From positions 186,001 to 250,000 of the forward strand of contig NZ_JBMGJC010000001.1 in assembly GCF_048984525.1 (NCBI RefSeq): a stretch of 64,000 bases of DNA, read 5' to 3'. Positions 8,443-16,996 of the stretch are shown here, one piece after another; position 1 is the stretch's first letter, and each line of letters opens with the position of its first letter. Both the position numbers and the translations under genes were made by a program. The notes under the pieces were generated by a model. The model did not search any database. It was given only the letters and a program-made list of their open reading frames with translations, and was not told the DNA's origin. Origin of the DNA: Syntrophopropionicum propionicicum_A (GTDB taxonomy: Bacteria; Bacillota; Desulfotomaculia; Desulfotomaculales; Pelotomaculaceae).

Positions 8443-10113
8443 CTAGAATACGATTTGCTGCTTGTACTCACCGAATACGTCTCTCAGAACTCCGCAAATC
8501 TCACCGAGAGTTACATATTCTTTAACTGCATCGATAAATACAGGCATCAAATTGGTGTCGCTCAGCGCAGCTTCGCGTACAGCTTTAAGCTTGGCTTCAA
8601 CAACCGCTTGGTCTCTTCCCGCTTTCATCGCCTTGAGTTTTTCAACCTGGCGTTCGCCAACGGAAAGGTCAACTTTGAGCAGTCCTTCTATCGGCTTTTC
8701 TTTCATTTGGAACCTGTTTACGCCGATAACGGTCTTCTTCTTATTGTCGATAGCCAGCTGGTACTGGTACGCAGAGTTGTGGATTTCCTTCTGCATGTAC
8801 TCGATAGCCTTGACAGCGCCGCCAATGGCGTCGATCTTGGCGATATATTCCATGGCTTTTTCCTCAAGCGCGTTGGTCAGGGCCTCGATGTAGTAGGAGC
8901 CGCCCAGCGGGTCGACCACGTCGCAGACACCAATTTCATAACCTATAACATGCTGGGTGCGCAGCGCGATCATCACTGACTCGTCACAGGGCAGTGCCAG
9001 AGCTTCGTCGTAGGAGTTGGTGTGCAGGGACTGGGTGCCGCCCAGCACAGCGGAAAGAGCTTCAAAGGCAGTCCTCATGATGTTTACCATGGGCTGCTGG
9101 GCAGTCAGGCTGACGCCGGCAGTCTGGGTGTGGAAGCGCAGCATCTGTGAACGCGCGCTCTTGGCGCCGAAACGCTCTTTCATAACTTTTGCCCAGATGC
9201 GGCGGGCCGCCCTGAACTTGGCGACTTCCTCAAGGAAGTTCAGGTGAGCGTTAAAGAAGAACGAAAGGCGTCCAGCGAAATCATCGACCTGCAGGCCGGC
9301 TTTGATGGCAGCGTCAACATAGGCGATACCGTCGGCCAGGGTGAAGGCGATTTCCTGGGCAGCTGTCGCGCCGGCTTCACGGATGTGATAGCCGCTGATG
9401 CTGATGGTATTCCAGGTCGGAACTTCCTTGGCGCAGAATTCGAATATATTCGAAATCAAACGCATGGAGGGTTCCGGAGGCAGGATATATGTGCCGCGGC
9501 AGATATATTCCTTGATTACGTCGTTTTGAATGGTGCCGTTGATTTGAGCTTTGGTGAATCCCTGTTTTTCCGCACAGGCGATATACATGGCCAGCAGTAC
9601 GCCGGCGGGGGCGTTGATGGTCATCGATGTGCTGACCTTGCCAAGGGGAATCTGGTTAAACAGCACTTCCATGTCCGCCAGGGAGTCAATCGCCACACCC
9701 ACTTTGCCAATTTCGCCCCGAGACAGCGGATGGTCGGAGTCGTAACCGATCTGGGTCGGCAGGTCGAAGGCGCAGCTGAGGCCTGTCTGGCCTTGCTCCA
9801 GCAGGTAGCGGAAACGGGCGTTGGTTTCTTCAGCGGAACCAAACCCGGCATACTGGCGCATGGTCCAGAGGCGCCCGCGGTAAACGTTGGGCTGTACGCC
9901 GCGGGTAAACGGAAATTCCCCGGGCAGACCCAAATCAGCGTCATAATCTCTGTCACTTAAATTCAGCGGAGTGTAAACAGTGTCAATAACGAACCCGGAG
10001 TCAGTGGCAAACTGGGCTTCTCTTTCCGGGCGCTTTTTTACTGTCGCATCCAGCTTCGCAGCCCAATTCTCTTTCTTGGCTGCTATTTTGTCCAGTTGAT
10101 CTTGTTTAAACAA
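8443..10113 (-). CDS. methylmalonyl-CoA mutase, catalytic large subunit
   Basis: About 556 aa from a TTG at 10113. An ATG at 10131 is in frame, but the ideal GGAAGGAGG falls between them, so TTG is preferred (MFKQDQLDKIAAKKENW). It catalyses rearrangement of methylmalonyl-CoA to succinyl-CoA with adenosylcobalamin. The barrel domain shows the family signatures YAGFGSAEETNARFRYLLEQ, GLSCAFDLPTQIGYDSD, RFHTQTAGVSLTAQQP and GGTQSLHTNSYDEALALP. The B12 domain is on the next gene. Seven TTG/GTG-type starts are seen in this part of the window, so this start is not unusual here. Confidence 0.96.
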   Translation of the reverse strand: MFKQDQLDKIAAKKENWAAKLDATVKKRPEREAQFATDSGFVIDTVYTPLNLSDRDYDADLGLPGEFPFTRGVQPNVYRGRLWTMRQYAGFGSAEETNARFRYLLEQGQTGLSCAFDLPTQIGYDSDHPLSRGEIGKVGVAIDSLADMEVLFNQIPLGKVSTSMTINAPAGVLLAMYIACAEKQGFTKAQINGTIQNDVIKEYICRGTYILPPEPSMRLISNIFEFCAKEVPTWNTISISGYHIREAGATAAQEIAFTLADGIAYVDAAIKAGLQVDDFAGRLSFFFNAHLNFLEEVAKFRAARRIWAKVMKERFGAKSARSQMLRFHTQTAGVSLTAQQPMVNIMRTAFEALSAVLGGTQSLHTNSYDEALALPCDESVMIALRTQHVIGYEIGVCDVVDPLGGSYYIEALTNALEEKAMEYIAKIDAIGGAVKAIEYMQKEIHNSAYQYQLAIDNKKKTVIGVNRFQMKEKPIEGLLKVDLSVGERQVEKLKAMKAGRDQAVVEAKLKAVREAALSDTNLMPVFIDAVKEYVTLGEICGVLRDVFGEYKQQIVF

Positions 10114-10137
10114 GATATCTCCTCCTTCCATTAATAA

Positions 10138-11010
10138 TTATTTTCTTCCAAGCGCCTCTTTAATCAGCGCAGGGACTTCAAACGGCAGCGGGGCTACTTT
10201 GGCGCCGGCGGCTGTTAAAGCTTCTACTTTGCCCGCATATGTTCCCTTGCCGCGCTCGATAATGGCTCCCGCGTGTCCCATCCGCTTTCCAGGAGGTGCG
10301 CTTTTTCCTGCGATGAAGGCAACGACCGGCTTGGTCATTTCCTTGATGTATTCGGCAGCGATTTCTTCGTTGTTACCGCCGATTTCACCGATCAGCACAA
10401 CAGCCTTGGTCTGGTCGTCCTTTTCAAACATCTTCAGCACATCAACGAAAGTCAGGCCTACTGCCCTGTCGCCGCCCATGCCGACAACGGTGGACTGTCC
10501 GAGGCCGTTAGCGGTGAGGTTGCCGACGATTTCATAGGTCAAGGTCCCAGAGCGGGCAACTACACCGATGTCGCCCTCAACGAAATACTGGTTGGGCGGG
10601 ATGCCCATTTTGCATTTGCCGCCGGAAACGATGCCGAATGTGTTCGGGCCGAGCACATAGGCTCCCTTGCGCTTCGCATAGGCAACAATATCGATTTCAT
10701 CAAATACCGGAACGCCTTCAGTAACGATGACGACTACCTTTACGCCTGCTTCCAGGTTTTCCAGGGCGGCGTCTTTGGTCCCGGCAGCGGGAACAAATAT
10801 AACTGAAGCGTCGATCCGGTGCTTCTCACAGGCTTCACGGACTGTGTTGTATACGGGGATGCCTTCTACTTCCTGCCCGCCTTTGCCGGGGGTGCATCCG
10901 GCAACAATTTTGGTCCCGTAGGCAAGCATCTGCTTGGTGTGAAATGAAGCTTGTCTGCCGGTTATTCCCATGACTAATACATTAGTATTCTCATCAATGA
11001 TAATAGCCAA
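10138..11010 (-). CDS. sucD: succinyl-CoA synthetase alpha subunit
   Basis: 290 aa from TTG 11010 (GGGAGG upstream). Forms ATP or GTP from succinyl-CoA with SucC, the substrate-level phosphorylation step of the pathway. Seen: CoA-binding N-domain (VLVMGITGRQASFHTKQMLAYGT), GPNTFGIVSGGKCKMG, and the phosphohistidine motif GHAGAII near residue 250. The next gene starts only about 25 bp downstream, so it is translationally close to the mutase. Confidence 0.97.
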   Translation of the reverse strand: MAIIIDENTNVLVMGITGRQASFHTKQMLAYGTKIVAGCTPGKGGQEVEGIPVYNTVREACEKHRIDASVIFVPAAGTKDAALENLEAGVKVVVIVTEGVPVFDEIDIVAYAKRKGAYVLGPNTFGIVSGGKCKMGIPPNQYFVEGDIGVVARSGTLTYEIVGNLTANGLGQSTVVGMGGDRAVGLTFVDVLKMFEKDDQTKAVVLIGEIGGNNEEIAAEYIKEMTKPVVAFIAGKSAPPGKRMGHAGAIIERGKGTYAGKVEALTAAGAKVAPLPFEVPALIKEALGRK

Positions 11011-11078
11011 TTTTACTTATCCTCCCTTTTCGAAAAATTCTATTGATTTCAGCAATATCGCTTAAATATAAGGATAAC

Positions 11079-12194
11079 TTATTTAGTAAGCTCAATTATC
11101 CTTTTAGCTGCGTCCTGCATGAAATCGAACGCTTCAACGCCGATGGACTTAAGTATTTCACGGCCGGCATCCTGGTTGGTGCCTACGAGACGGATTACCA
11201 CGGGTACCGGGAAACCGCCGCGGGCTGTATAAACATCTTTAAACGCGTTGGCAACGTCGTCGCAGCGGGTGATGCCGCCGAAGATGTTAATGAACAGACC
11301 CTTGGGATTGAGGCCGAGAAGAATATCCAGGGCTTTGGCTGTCGCTTCACGGCCGGTGCCGCCGCCGCAGTCCAGGAAGTTCCTCGGTGTGCCGCCGAAT
11401 GCCTGCAGGGTGTCCAGAGTGCCCATGGTGATGCCGGCGCCGTTTGCCATAACAGCGATGTCGCCGTCCAGGTCCACGAATGAAAGTCCAAGATCCTTGG
11501 CCGCTCTTTCAGCCGGGGACTTGTCTTCAACGAAAGGCAGGTCTACCATGCGGAACATGGCGTCTTCATCAATGGTAACCTTGGAGTCAGCAGCGATTAC
11601 CCTGTCGTCGCTGAACACCAGCGGGTTGATCTCAACCAGCTCGGCGTCTTTTGCTTTGCAAATCTTATAAAGTAATTGAACTATCTTCACCATTTCCTTG
11701 CCGTGCGGGCTGTTTAAGGCAACACCCATTTTTCTCACGACATCACGGGCGAAGAAAGGATGCATTCCAAGCTCAGGATCGATGTGCTTCTTAATGATGT
11801 ACTCTTCCGGCTGGGCTTCGATTTCCATCCCGCCGTAAGCTGAAGCGATCATGACAGCTTGCTTGGCAGAACCATCGATGGTGATTGACATGTAGAGTTC
11901 TTTGTCAATTTTTAACTTTTCTTCCACCAGGACGCACTCAACGGGCAGTCCCTGGATGGTCATGCTGAGAACCTCTTCTGCAGCCTTCTTGGCTTCTTCC
12001 GGAGTGTTAGGAAACTTAATACCCCCAGCTTTACCTCTCTTGCCTGACAGCACCTGAGACTTCACTACACATGGACCACCAATTTCCGCAGCGATCGTTG
12101 CGGCCTCTTCCGGGGTCTTAGCCATTCTGCCTTTCGGAGTCGGGATACCGAATTTGGCAAATAGCTCCTTACCCATGTACTCGAACATTTTCAC
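11079..12194 (-). CDS. sucC: succinyl-CoA synthetase beta subunit
   Basis: 371 aa from GTG 12194; ATG 12188 is an alternative, but the GGAGAGG spacing fits GTG better. ATP-grasp N-terminal domain (FGIPTPKGRMAKTPEEA, VVKSQVLSGKRGKAGG) and C-terminal ligase domain (NGAGITMGTLD, FLDCGGGTG, NIFGGITRCDDVANA). It heads the long operon that runs through PFOR and is preceded by about 505 bp of AT-rich DNA separating it from the fumarase genes. Confidence 0.97.
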   Translation of the reverse strand: MKMFEYMGKELFAKFGIPTPKGRMAKTPEEAATIAAEIGGPCVVKSQVLSGKRGKAGGIKFPNTPEEAKKAAEEVLSMTIQGLPVECVLVEEKLKIDKELYMSITIDGSAKQAVMIASAYGGMEIEAQPEEYIIKKHIDPELGMHPFFARDVVRKMGVALNSPHGKEMVKIVQLLYKICKAKDAELVEINPLVFSDDRVIAADSKVTIDEDAMFRMVDLPFVEDKSPAERAAKDLGLSFVDLDGDIAVMANGAGITMGTLDTLQAFGGTPRNFLDCGGGTGREATAKALDILLGLNPKGLFINIFGGITRCDDVANAFKDVYTARGGFPVPVVIRLVGTNQDAGREILKSIGVEAFDFMQDAAKRIIELTK

Positions 12195-12699
12195 AGGCTA
12201 AATCTCTCCTCTCCATTTTTGTTTTTGGCGCTTTATTTAAAAAAAATAACAAAAATAGTCTTACCCAACCTATATACTTCGTTGTTTACATTGTTTTTCC
12301 TTCTTGTACCACTAAAATTTTGTTATACTCCTTTAGATCTCCCCCCTTTTTAACCGCTCCTTTATAAATTGCCTCCCGGAGCGAAAAATATCCAACACTT
12401 AATAAATAAATTTTTCTTTCATTATGACTTTTATATATCTATTTAATACTCTAGTTATAATTTAACCCCCTACCCAAACTGCAAAACAATGAAATTCCTA
12501 AAAATAAAAAGCAACCATATAAAAAATAATGGTTTAAATCATAAATGCACTAAAATTTAAAAAAAAGGGGATAGCCCAACCTATTTTTACGGGTCGGGCA
12601 CTTCCCAAAAACAATTTATGCACTCTAGTCTCCCAAAAGGTAATATTTGTCTCTACGGACATAATTCCTCCTGGCTGTCTTTTTATATAATAGTTTAAA
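12195..12699. other. 505-bp AT-rich intergenic region between fumarase and succinyl-CoA synthetase genes
   Basis: No coding frame is convincing. It holds a terminator for the fumarase pair at its right side and must contain the promoter for the sucC operon. I scanned the minus strand for a GG-N10-GC sigma-54 element and found none; a weak TATAAC at about 12322-12327 has no good -35. The motif CCCAACCTAT occurs twice (near 12264 and 12576). Confidence 0.6.
12557..12599 (-). terminator. intrinsic terminator of the fumarase genes
   Basis: On the minus strand GCCCGACC pairs with GGTTGGGC (one G-T wobble) around an AT-rich loop, then CTATCCCC and a run of eight or more T. It lies about 100 bp after the fumarase beta stop, so fumarase and the sucC operon are probably separate transcripts. 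Confidence 0.7.
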
Positions 12700-13260
12700 C
12701 TACTTAACCGCGTAAATCTTTATACCTTCCTGATAGAGGTCGCCGCCCAGGGTGTCGTTAACTACAACCATGGGAAAATCTTCAACCACAAATTCATGGA
12801 CCGCCTCGGCGCCGAGATCCGGATAAGCGATAACCTTGGCGCTCTTTATGCTCTTGGCAATCAGGGCTGCCGCGCCGCCAATAGCAGCGAAATATACGCC
12901 CTTATACTTTTTCATAGCCTCGATTACTTCCGGGGACCTTTTTCCCTTGCCGATAGAAGCTTTCAGGCCCAGCTTGTAAAGTTCTGGAGCGTACGGGTCC
13001 ATGCGGTAACTGGTCGTGGGGCCGCAGGAGCCAACAACTCTCCCAGGCTTCGTGGGGCTCGGGCCTACATAGTAAATAATCTGACCTTTTGGATCAAAGG
13101 GCAGTTCATTGACTTTTCCCGCCTTGATCAGATCCACCATTCTCTTGTGAGCGGCGTCCCGACCGGTATAAATGAGACCGCTGATTAAAACCTGCTGCCC
13201 GATTCTAAGCTTTTCTACATCTGCGTCCGTTAATGGGGTAGTAAGCCTGATCTGGGTCAA
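12700..13260 (-). CDS. fumarase class I, beta (C-terminal) subunit
   Basis: 186 aa from TTG 13260; a GTG at 13269 is part of the GGGGAGGTGA ribosome site. The beta domain of iron-sulfur fumarase hydrates fumarate with the alpha subunit. Seen: GQQVLISGLIYTGRDAAHKRM, GPTTSYRMDPYAPEL, and the C-terminal DLGAEAVHEFVVEDFPMVVVNDTLGGDLY. It lies 61 bp after the alpha gene. Class I two-subunit fumarases of this type can also be tartrate dehydratases, but the pathway context settles fumarase. Confidence 0.95.
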   Translation of the reverse strand: MTQIRLTTPLTDADVEKLRIGQQVLISGLIYTGRDAAHKRMVDLIKAGKVNELPFDPKGQIIYYVGPSPTKPGRVVGSCGPTTSYRMDPYAPELYKLGLKASIGKGKRSPEVIEAMKKYKGVYFAAIGGAAALIAKSIKSAKVIAYPDLGAEAVHEFVVEDFPMVVVNDTLGGDLYQEGIKIYAVK

Positions 13261-13321
13261 TATTTTCACCTCCCCTGTTTATTACAAACCATCTCTATCC
13301 TTTTCCATAACCATATAATAT

Positions 13322-14164
13322 CTATAGGACTACTTCCTTATGCCTTGCGGCGTGACAGTTGATGTTGACAGCCACAGGCAGGCTGGCAATGTGAGCCGCG
13401 TATGTCTTGATGTGCACAGCCAGGCAGAATGTCCTGCCGCCCAGGCCTTGCGGCCCGATTCCCAGGTTATTTACCTTTTCCAGCAGTTCCGCCTCAAGCT
13501 TTGCCATTTCAGGGTCTTCATTCACTGAGCCAATTTCCCTCAAAAGCGCTTCTTTCGCGATTAAAGCTGCTTTCTCCATGGTGCCGCCAATGCCAACTCC
13601 TAAAATAATCGGAGGGCAGGGATTCGGGCCGGCGTTTTTAGCCACTTCCAGGACGAAGTTTTTCACGCCTTCCACTCCGTCGGCCGGCTTCATCATTTTG
13701 ATCTGGCTCATGTTTTCACTGCCGCCGCCCTTGGGAGCAAGTGTAATCTTGAGGTTCTCACCAGGGACGATCGTTGTGTGAATAACCGGAGGTGTGTTGT
13801 CACCGGTATTTTTACGCTCGAGCGGGTGACTCACGATGGATTTCCTGAGGTAGCCATCTGTATATCCTTTTCTTACGCCCTCAGTTATTGCCTCATAAAG
13901 ATCTCCGCCCTCAATGCGCACATCCTGTCCCAACTCCAGGAAAATGACCGCGTAGCCGCAGTCCTGGCACATGGGGACCTGCTCTTCACGGGCTATCTCA
14001 GCATTCTTAATCAGAATCTGAAGAATCTCTTTCCCCGTGGCGGACACTTCCGTCTCATACCCTTTTTTGAAGGCTTCCAAAACGTCTTTCCCCAGTAAGA
14101 AGTTAGCCTCCTGACACATCCTTGCTACGTTTTCCGTAATGACACTGGTGTTAATGGTTTTAAT
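13322..14164 (-). CDS. fumarase class I, alpha (N-terminal) subunit
   Basis: About 280 aa if started at an ATT (14162-14164), or 291 aa from ATG 14197. The ATT is seven bases after GGGGGG and gives IKTINTSVITENV, where relatives begin; the ATG has no SD and would lie only 2-4 nt after the start predicted for the sigma-54 promoter. Iron-sulfur ligand cysteines are visible in VPMCQDCGYAVIF, PNPCPPIILGVGIGG and VNINCHAARHKEVVL. Hydrates fumarate to malate. The product length from ATT matches the usual alpha subunit. The gene is next to its probable regulator. Confidence 0.93.
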   Translation of the reverse strand: MKTINTSVITENVARMCQEANFLLGKDVLEAFKKGYETEVSATGKEILQILIKNAEIAREEQVPMCQDCGYAVIFLELGQDVRIEGGDLYEAITEGVRKGYTDGYLRKSIVSHPLERKNTGDNTPPVIHTTIVPGENLKITLAPKGGGSENMSQIKMMKPADGVEGVKNFVLEVAKNAGPNPCPPIILGVGIGGTMEKAALIAKEALLREIGSVNEDPEMAKLEAELLEKVNNLGIGPQGLGGRTFCLAVHIKTYAAHIASLPVAVNINCHAARHKEVVL

Positions 14165-14210
14165 TTTTATTCCCCCCTTTGCTAAGTGTTGGTCCATTTA
14201 GATACATGCT

Positions 14211-14226
14211 AGCAAGATCTGTACCA
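14211..14226 (-). promoter_or_regulatory. sigma-54 (-24/-12) promoter of the fumarase genes
   Basis: The minus strand reads TGGTACAGATCTTGCT, matching TGGCAC-N5-TTGCW with a single difference in the -24 box and the required ten bases between GG and GC. Initiation would be near 14200. It lies next to an enhancer-binding-protein gene, which supports function. A CCTG-N5-CAGG dyad sits directly upstream. Confidence 0.78.
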
Positions 14227-14361
14227 TAGGCATAGTACCTGGCAGACAGGGGGCGTTTTTTATTTATTTAGTCAAAAAATCTCAGTAAAAACAGTAATAC
14301 TGCTGATTTATTCATAATTAATCTATTTGAATGACTCTACCTGAAAATGGTATAAAAAAGA

Positions 14362-14392
14362 AAACTATATTCTAAGTTTTAGAATATAGTTT
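14362..14392 (-). terminator. AT-rich perfect hairpin after the sigma-54 activator gene; terminator or activator site
   Basis: Two perfect 14-bp arms (AAACTATATTCTAA and its complement) separated by 3 bp, followed on the minus strand by TCTTTTTTAT. It is 55 bp after the activator stop codon and fits an intrinsic terminator. Its centre is also about 175 bp upstream of the predicted sigma-54 start, the right range for an activator-binding dyad, so it could have either or both roles. Confidence 0.6.
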
Positions 14393-14446
14393 GTCCTTAA
14401 GCCATGGTATTACTAGTAATTCTAATATTTATAAACATTCTAAATT

Positions 14447-16150
14447 TTATATATTTTCAGGGATATATCTTTTTAGTTTATTGTAAAGTGTAGCCAGAGA
14501 AATGTTAAGAGCCTGCGAGGCGCGTTTTTTCCCCTCCACTGTATTTCCATATTTCGTCAGTGCTTTCTTAATCATCAACTCTTCCATTTCATCCAGGGGA
14601 ACCAGATCTAAATCCCGCTCGTGAGTTATTTTGAACTGGCTGGCATGCATAACCAGGATTTTCTTGGTTATTACCTCCTCGTCCATAGTCACCAATACTC
14701 TTTCGATCATATTTTCAAGCTCGCGGATATTCCCCGGCCAGTCATAATTTAACAGTACTTCCATAGCGTCACTGTCTATCCATTTAACCTTTTTACCGAG
14801 CTTTCTGTTTAGTTTTACAATCAGGTTGTCTAAAAGGACTGGCAGGTCTTCCTTGCGCACTCTAAGCGGTGGAACCGTTATTTCAACAACATTAAGCCGG
14901 TAAAAAAGGTCTTCCCTGAACTTGCCCTGGCGGATTAATTCACGCAGTTTACGGTTGGTGGCGGCTATGACCCTTACATCTACTTTTGTCGTCTGTGTGC
15001 CGCCCACACGTTCAAACTCCATCTCCTGCAGCACCCGCAGCAGTTTTCCCTGCAGGTTCTGATTCATATCGCCTATTTCGTCAAGAAATATCGTGCCGCC
15101 GTGAGCCAGCTCAAATTTACCTATCTTCGATTTAACCGCACCGGTAAATGCTCCCTTCTCATAACCAAAGAACTCACTTTCCAGCAGCGTCTCGGGTATG
15201 GCGGCGCAGTTGACTTTTATAAACGGGTACTCTCTGCGCATCGATGATGAGTGAATGGCATGCGCGAACAATTCCTTGCCTGTCCCGCTTTCACCGTGAA
15301 TCAGGACAGTCGAGTTACTGCGGGCGGACCTTTCCGCCAGGTCAACACACCTCTTTATTTCCGCACTGCTGCCCAGAATATTGTCAAAGGTATATTTGCT
15401 GGTTGTTACCTGTCCCAGTTTATCAGTAAGGTTTTCGATGATGCTGGTGCTCTTCTTCAGCTCTTCCATCAGGTTCATCACGTCTGTAAAGTGCTGAAAC
15501 ACTACGACCGCGCCGTCCATCACGCCATCGACCATGATCGGAGCCGCGTTGGACACAACTTCGGCGTTGCTGCCGCCTACTTTGGTCCTTTGCCCGAAAA
15601 CCAGTTTTCCGGTTTTCAAAACCGTTGCCAGCGCCCCGTCAGGAGATGCTTCAAAAATATTCTGGTTGATCCTTTCCTCTTCGGAAATACCGGTAACCCT
15701 TGAGAAAGCGGGGTTTACAAACTTTATATTTCCGTTTATATCCGCAACTTCTATGGCTTCCTGGACTGAATCCAGAATAGCGGAAAGCTGGCTCTTAACA
15801 CTCTTGATTTCAAGCAGTTCCTCTTTCTTATCCCTAAGCATGGAGATTATCAGGTTAGCAGCTTTGGCTTCCATTATAGCTGTGCCGCTGTTTTTATTCT
15901 GCCGGATAAAATCCAGCACCCCGGGTGACGCCGTAGCCTCAATAATTACGTCCAAGTCAGGTTCGACAAGCAGATCTTTGATTTCCTCCGTGACAAAGAC
16001 GCCTTCTCTCCTGGCGGCGGCCATGCCGGGAGCAGCAGGGTCTTTATCGGCAATGCCGGTTATAGACACTTCTTTCATTTCTTTTAACATGCGGTACGCC
16101 GAGTAACCGTCTTCACCGGCGCCTGCTATGGCGACTCTAACTATTCTCAT
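14447..16150 (-). CDS. sigma-54-dependent activator with N-terminal Rossmann-like domain and PAS domain
   Basis: 567 aa. Residues 1-115 look like a dinucleotide-binding Rossmann domain (VRVAIAGAGEDGYSAYRML, then DLDVIIEATASPGVL), similar to the N-domain of homoserine dehydrogenase-type proteins. A PAS domain covers about 120-230. The AAA+ domain has Walker A GESGTGKE (286-293), the sigma-54 loop GAFTGA (333-338) and Walker B GGTIFLDEIGD (351-361), and a Fis-type HTH ends the protein (ASQALNISLATLYNKLKRY). SD GAGGTAGG precedes the ATG. It most likely activates the fumarase promoter at 14211-14226 and perhaps other mmc genes. Redox or NAD(H) sensing is an inference from the N-domain. Confidence 0.92.
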   Translation of the reverse strand: MRIVRVAIAGAGEDGYSAYRMLKEMKEVSITGIADKDPAAPGMAAARREGVFVTEEIKDLLVEPDLDVIIEATASPGVLDFIRQNKNSGTAIMEAKAANLIISMLRDKKEELLEIKSVKSQLSAILDSVQEAIEVADINGNIKFVNPAFSRVTGISEEERINQNIFEASPDGALATVLKTGKLVFGQRTKVGGSNAEVVSNAAPIMVDGVMDGAVVVFQHFTDVMNLMEELKKSTSIIENLTDKLGQVTTSKYTFDNILGSSAEIKRCVDLAERSARSNSTVLIHGESGTGKELFAHAIHSSSMRREYPFIKVNCAAIPETLLESEFFGYEKGAFTGAVKSKIGKFELAHGGTIFLDEIGDMNQNLQGKLLRVLQEMEFERVGGTQTTKVDVRVIAATNRKLRELIRQGKFREDLFYRLNVVEITVPPLRVRKEDLPVLLDNLIVKLNRKLGKKVKWIDSDAMEVLLNYDWPGNIRELENMIERVLVTMDEEVITKKILVMHASQFKITHERDLDLVPLDEMEELMIKKALTKYGNTVEGKKRASQALNISLATLYNKLKRYIPENI

Positions 16151-16254
16151 CCGTTGACCTACCTCGCAATAAGGCTTTCTGTGGTATTTTTATTTCGACG
16201 TTTTAAATCCTCATCCTTCTAATAATTAAAAATTATTAAATATTTGAAAATCAG

Positions 16255-16268
16255 CGAACAAATGTTTT
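16255..16268. promoter_or_regulatory. LexA binding site (SOS box)
   Basis: CGAACAAATGTTTT matches the Gram-positive SOS box CGAACRNRYGTTYC at all but the last positions. It lies between the divergent lexA and sigma-54 activator genes, just upstream of a TATAAT at 16288-16293, and would give lexA autoregulation. Confidence 0.82.
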
Positions 16269-16287
16269 TATTTGGCTTTTTTTATGT

Positions 16288-16293
16288 TATAAT
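16288..16293 (+). promoter_or_regulatory. -10 element of the lexA promoter
   Basis: Perfect TATAAT, 37 bp before the lexA ATG. The -35 region (around 16263-16270) is poor and overlaps the SOS box, as expected for LexA repression. Confidence 0.6.
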
Positions 16294-16329
16294 TATTTTA
16301 CAAATTATTGTTGTAAAGGCAGGTGCAAA

Positions 16330-16941
16330 ATGGACTCCGATCTTACACCCAAGCAGGCGGCCATCCTGGCGTTTATAAAGAAGAACATCAGGCAGAAAGG
16401 CTATCCTCCCTCGGTTCGGGAGATAGGCCAGGCAGTTGGTTTAAGTTCCAGCTCTACTGTACATGGTTATTTGAGAAAGCTTGAAACCAAGGGCTACCTG
16501 AGGCGTGACCCCACAAAGCCAAGGGCGATGGAAGTGCTTGATGAACTGGAAGGCGACAAGGTCGAATTTGTTAATGTGCCCCTGCTGGGTAGGGTTGCCG
16601 CGGGTATGCCTATCCTGGCGGTCGAAAACAGGGAGGAACTTTTCCCCCTCCCCACTCACTTTACCGGCATGGGTGAATTCTTCATGCTTACGGTGCGGGG
16701 AGACAGCATGATCGAGGCCGGCATACTGGATGAAGACATGGTTGTTGTCAGGCGCCAGAACGATGTGAACAACGGGGATGTTGTAGTCGCATTGCTTGAC
16801 GAGGAAGCAACTGTGAAAAGGTTTTTCAGAGAGAGCGGCAGAGTTAGGCTCCAGCCTGAAAACAGCCTGATGGAGCCAATATATGCAACTGACCTGCAAA
16901 TACTTGGTAAAGTAATTGGACTTGTCAGAAAAATTCATTAG
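16330..16941 (+). CDS. lexA: LexA repressor, SOS regulator
   Basis: 203 aa, the normal length. Winged HTH at about 1-65 (SVREIGQAVGLSSSSTVHGYLRKLE), self-cleavage site Ala91-Gly92, catalytic Ser126 (GDSM) and Lys163 (ATVKRF). Represses DNA-damage genes and is cleaved on RecA filaments. Start ATG 16330 follows AGGCAGG. It is divergent from the sigma-54 activator and is followed by a terminator. Confidence 0.98.
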   Translation: MDSDLTPKQAAILAFIKKNIRQKGYPPSVREIGQAVGLSSSSTVHGYLRKLETKGYLRRDPTKPRAMEVLDELEGDKVEFVNVPLLGRVAAGMPILAVENREELFPLPTHFTGMGEFFMLTVRGDSMIEAGILDEDMVVVRRQNDVNNGDVVVALLDEEATVKRFFRESGRVRLQPENSLMEPIYATDLQILGKVIGLVRKIH

Positions 16942-16968
16942 CCTTTAAATCTTATAGTAATACCGGGA

Positions 16969-16996
16969 CCGCTGGATAAGTTCCAGCGGTTTTTTA
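16969..16996 (+). terminator. intrinsic terminator of lexA
   Basis: CCGCTGG-N7-CCAGCGG followed by TTTTTT, 28 bp after the lexA stop. Confidence 0.92.

Noticed and set aside
12195..12699. Sigma-54 promoter or cobalamin riboswitch before sucC
   Set aside because: No GG-N10-GC on the minus strand and no B12-box-like conserved words; the region is AT-rich without the needed stems.
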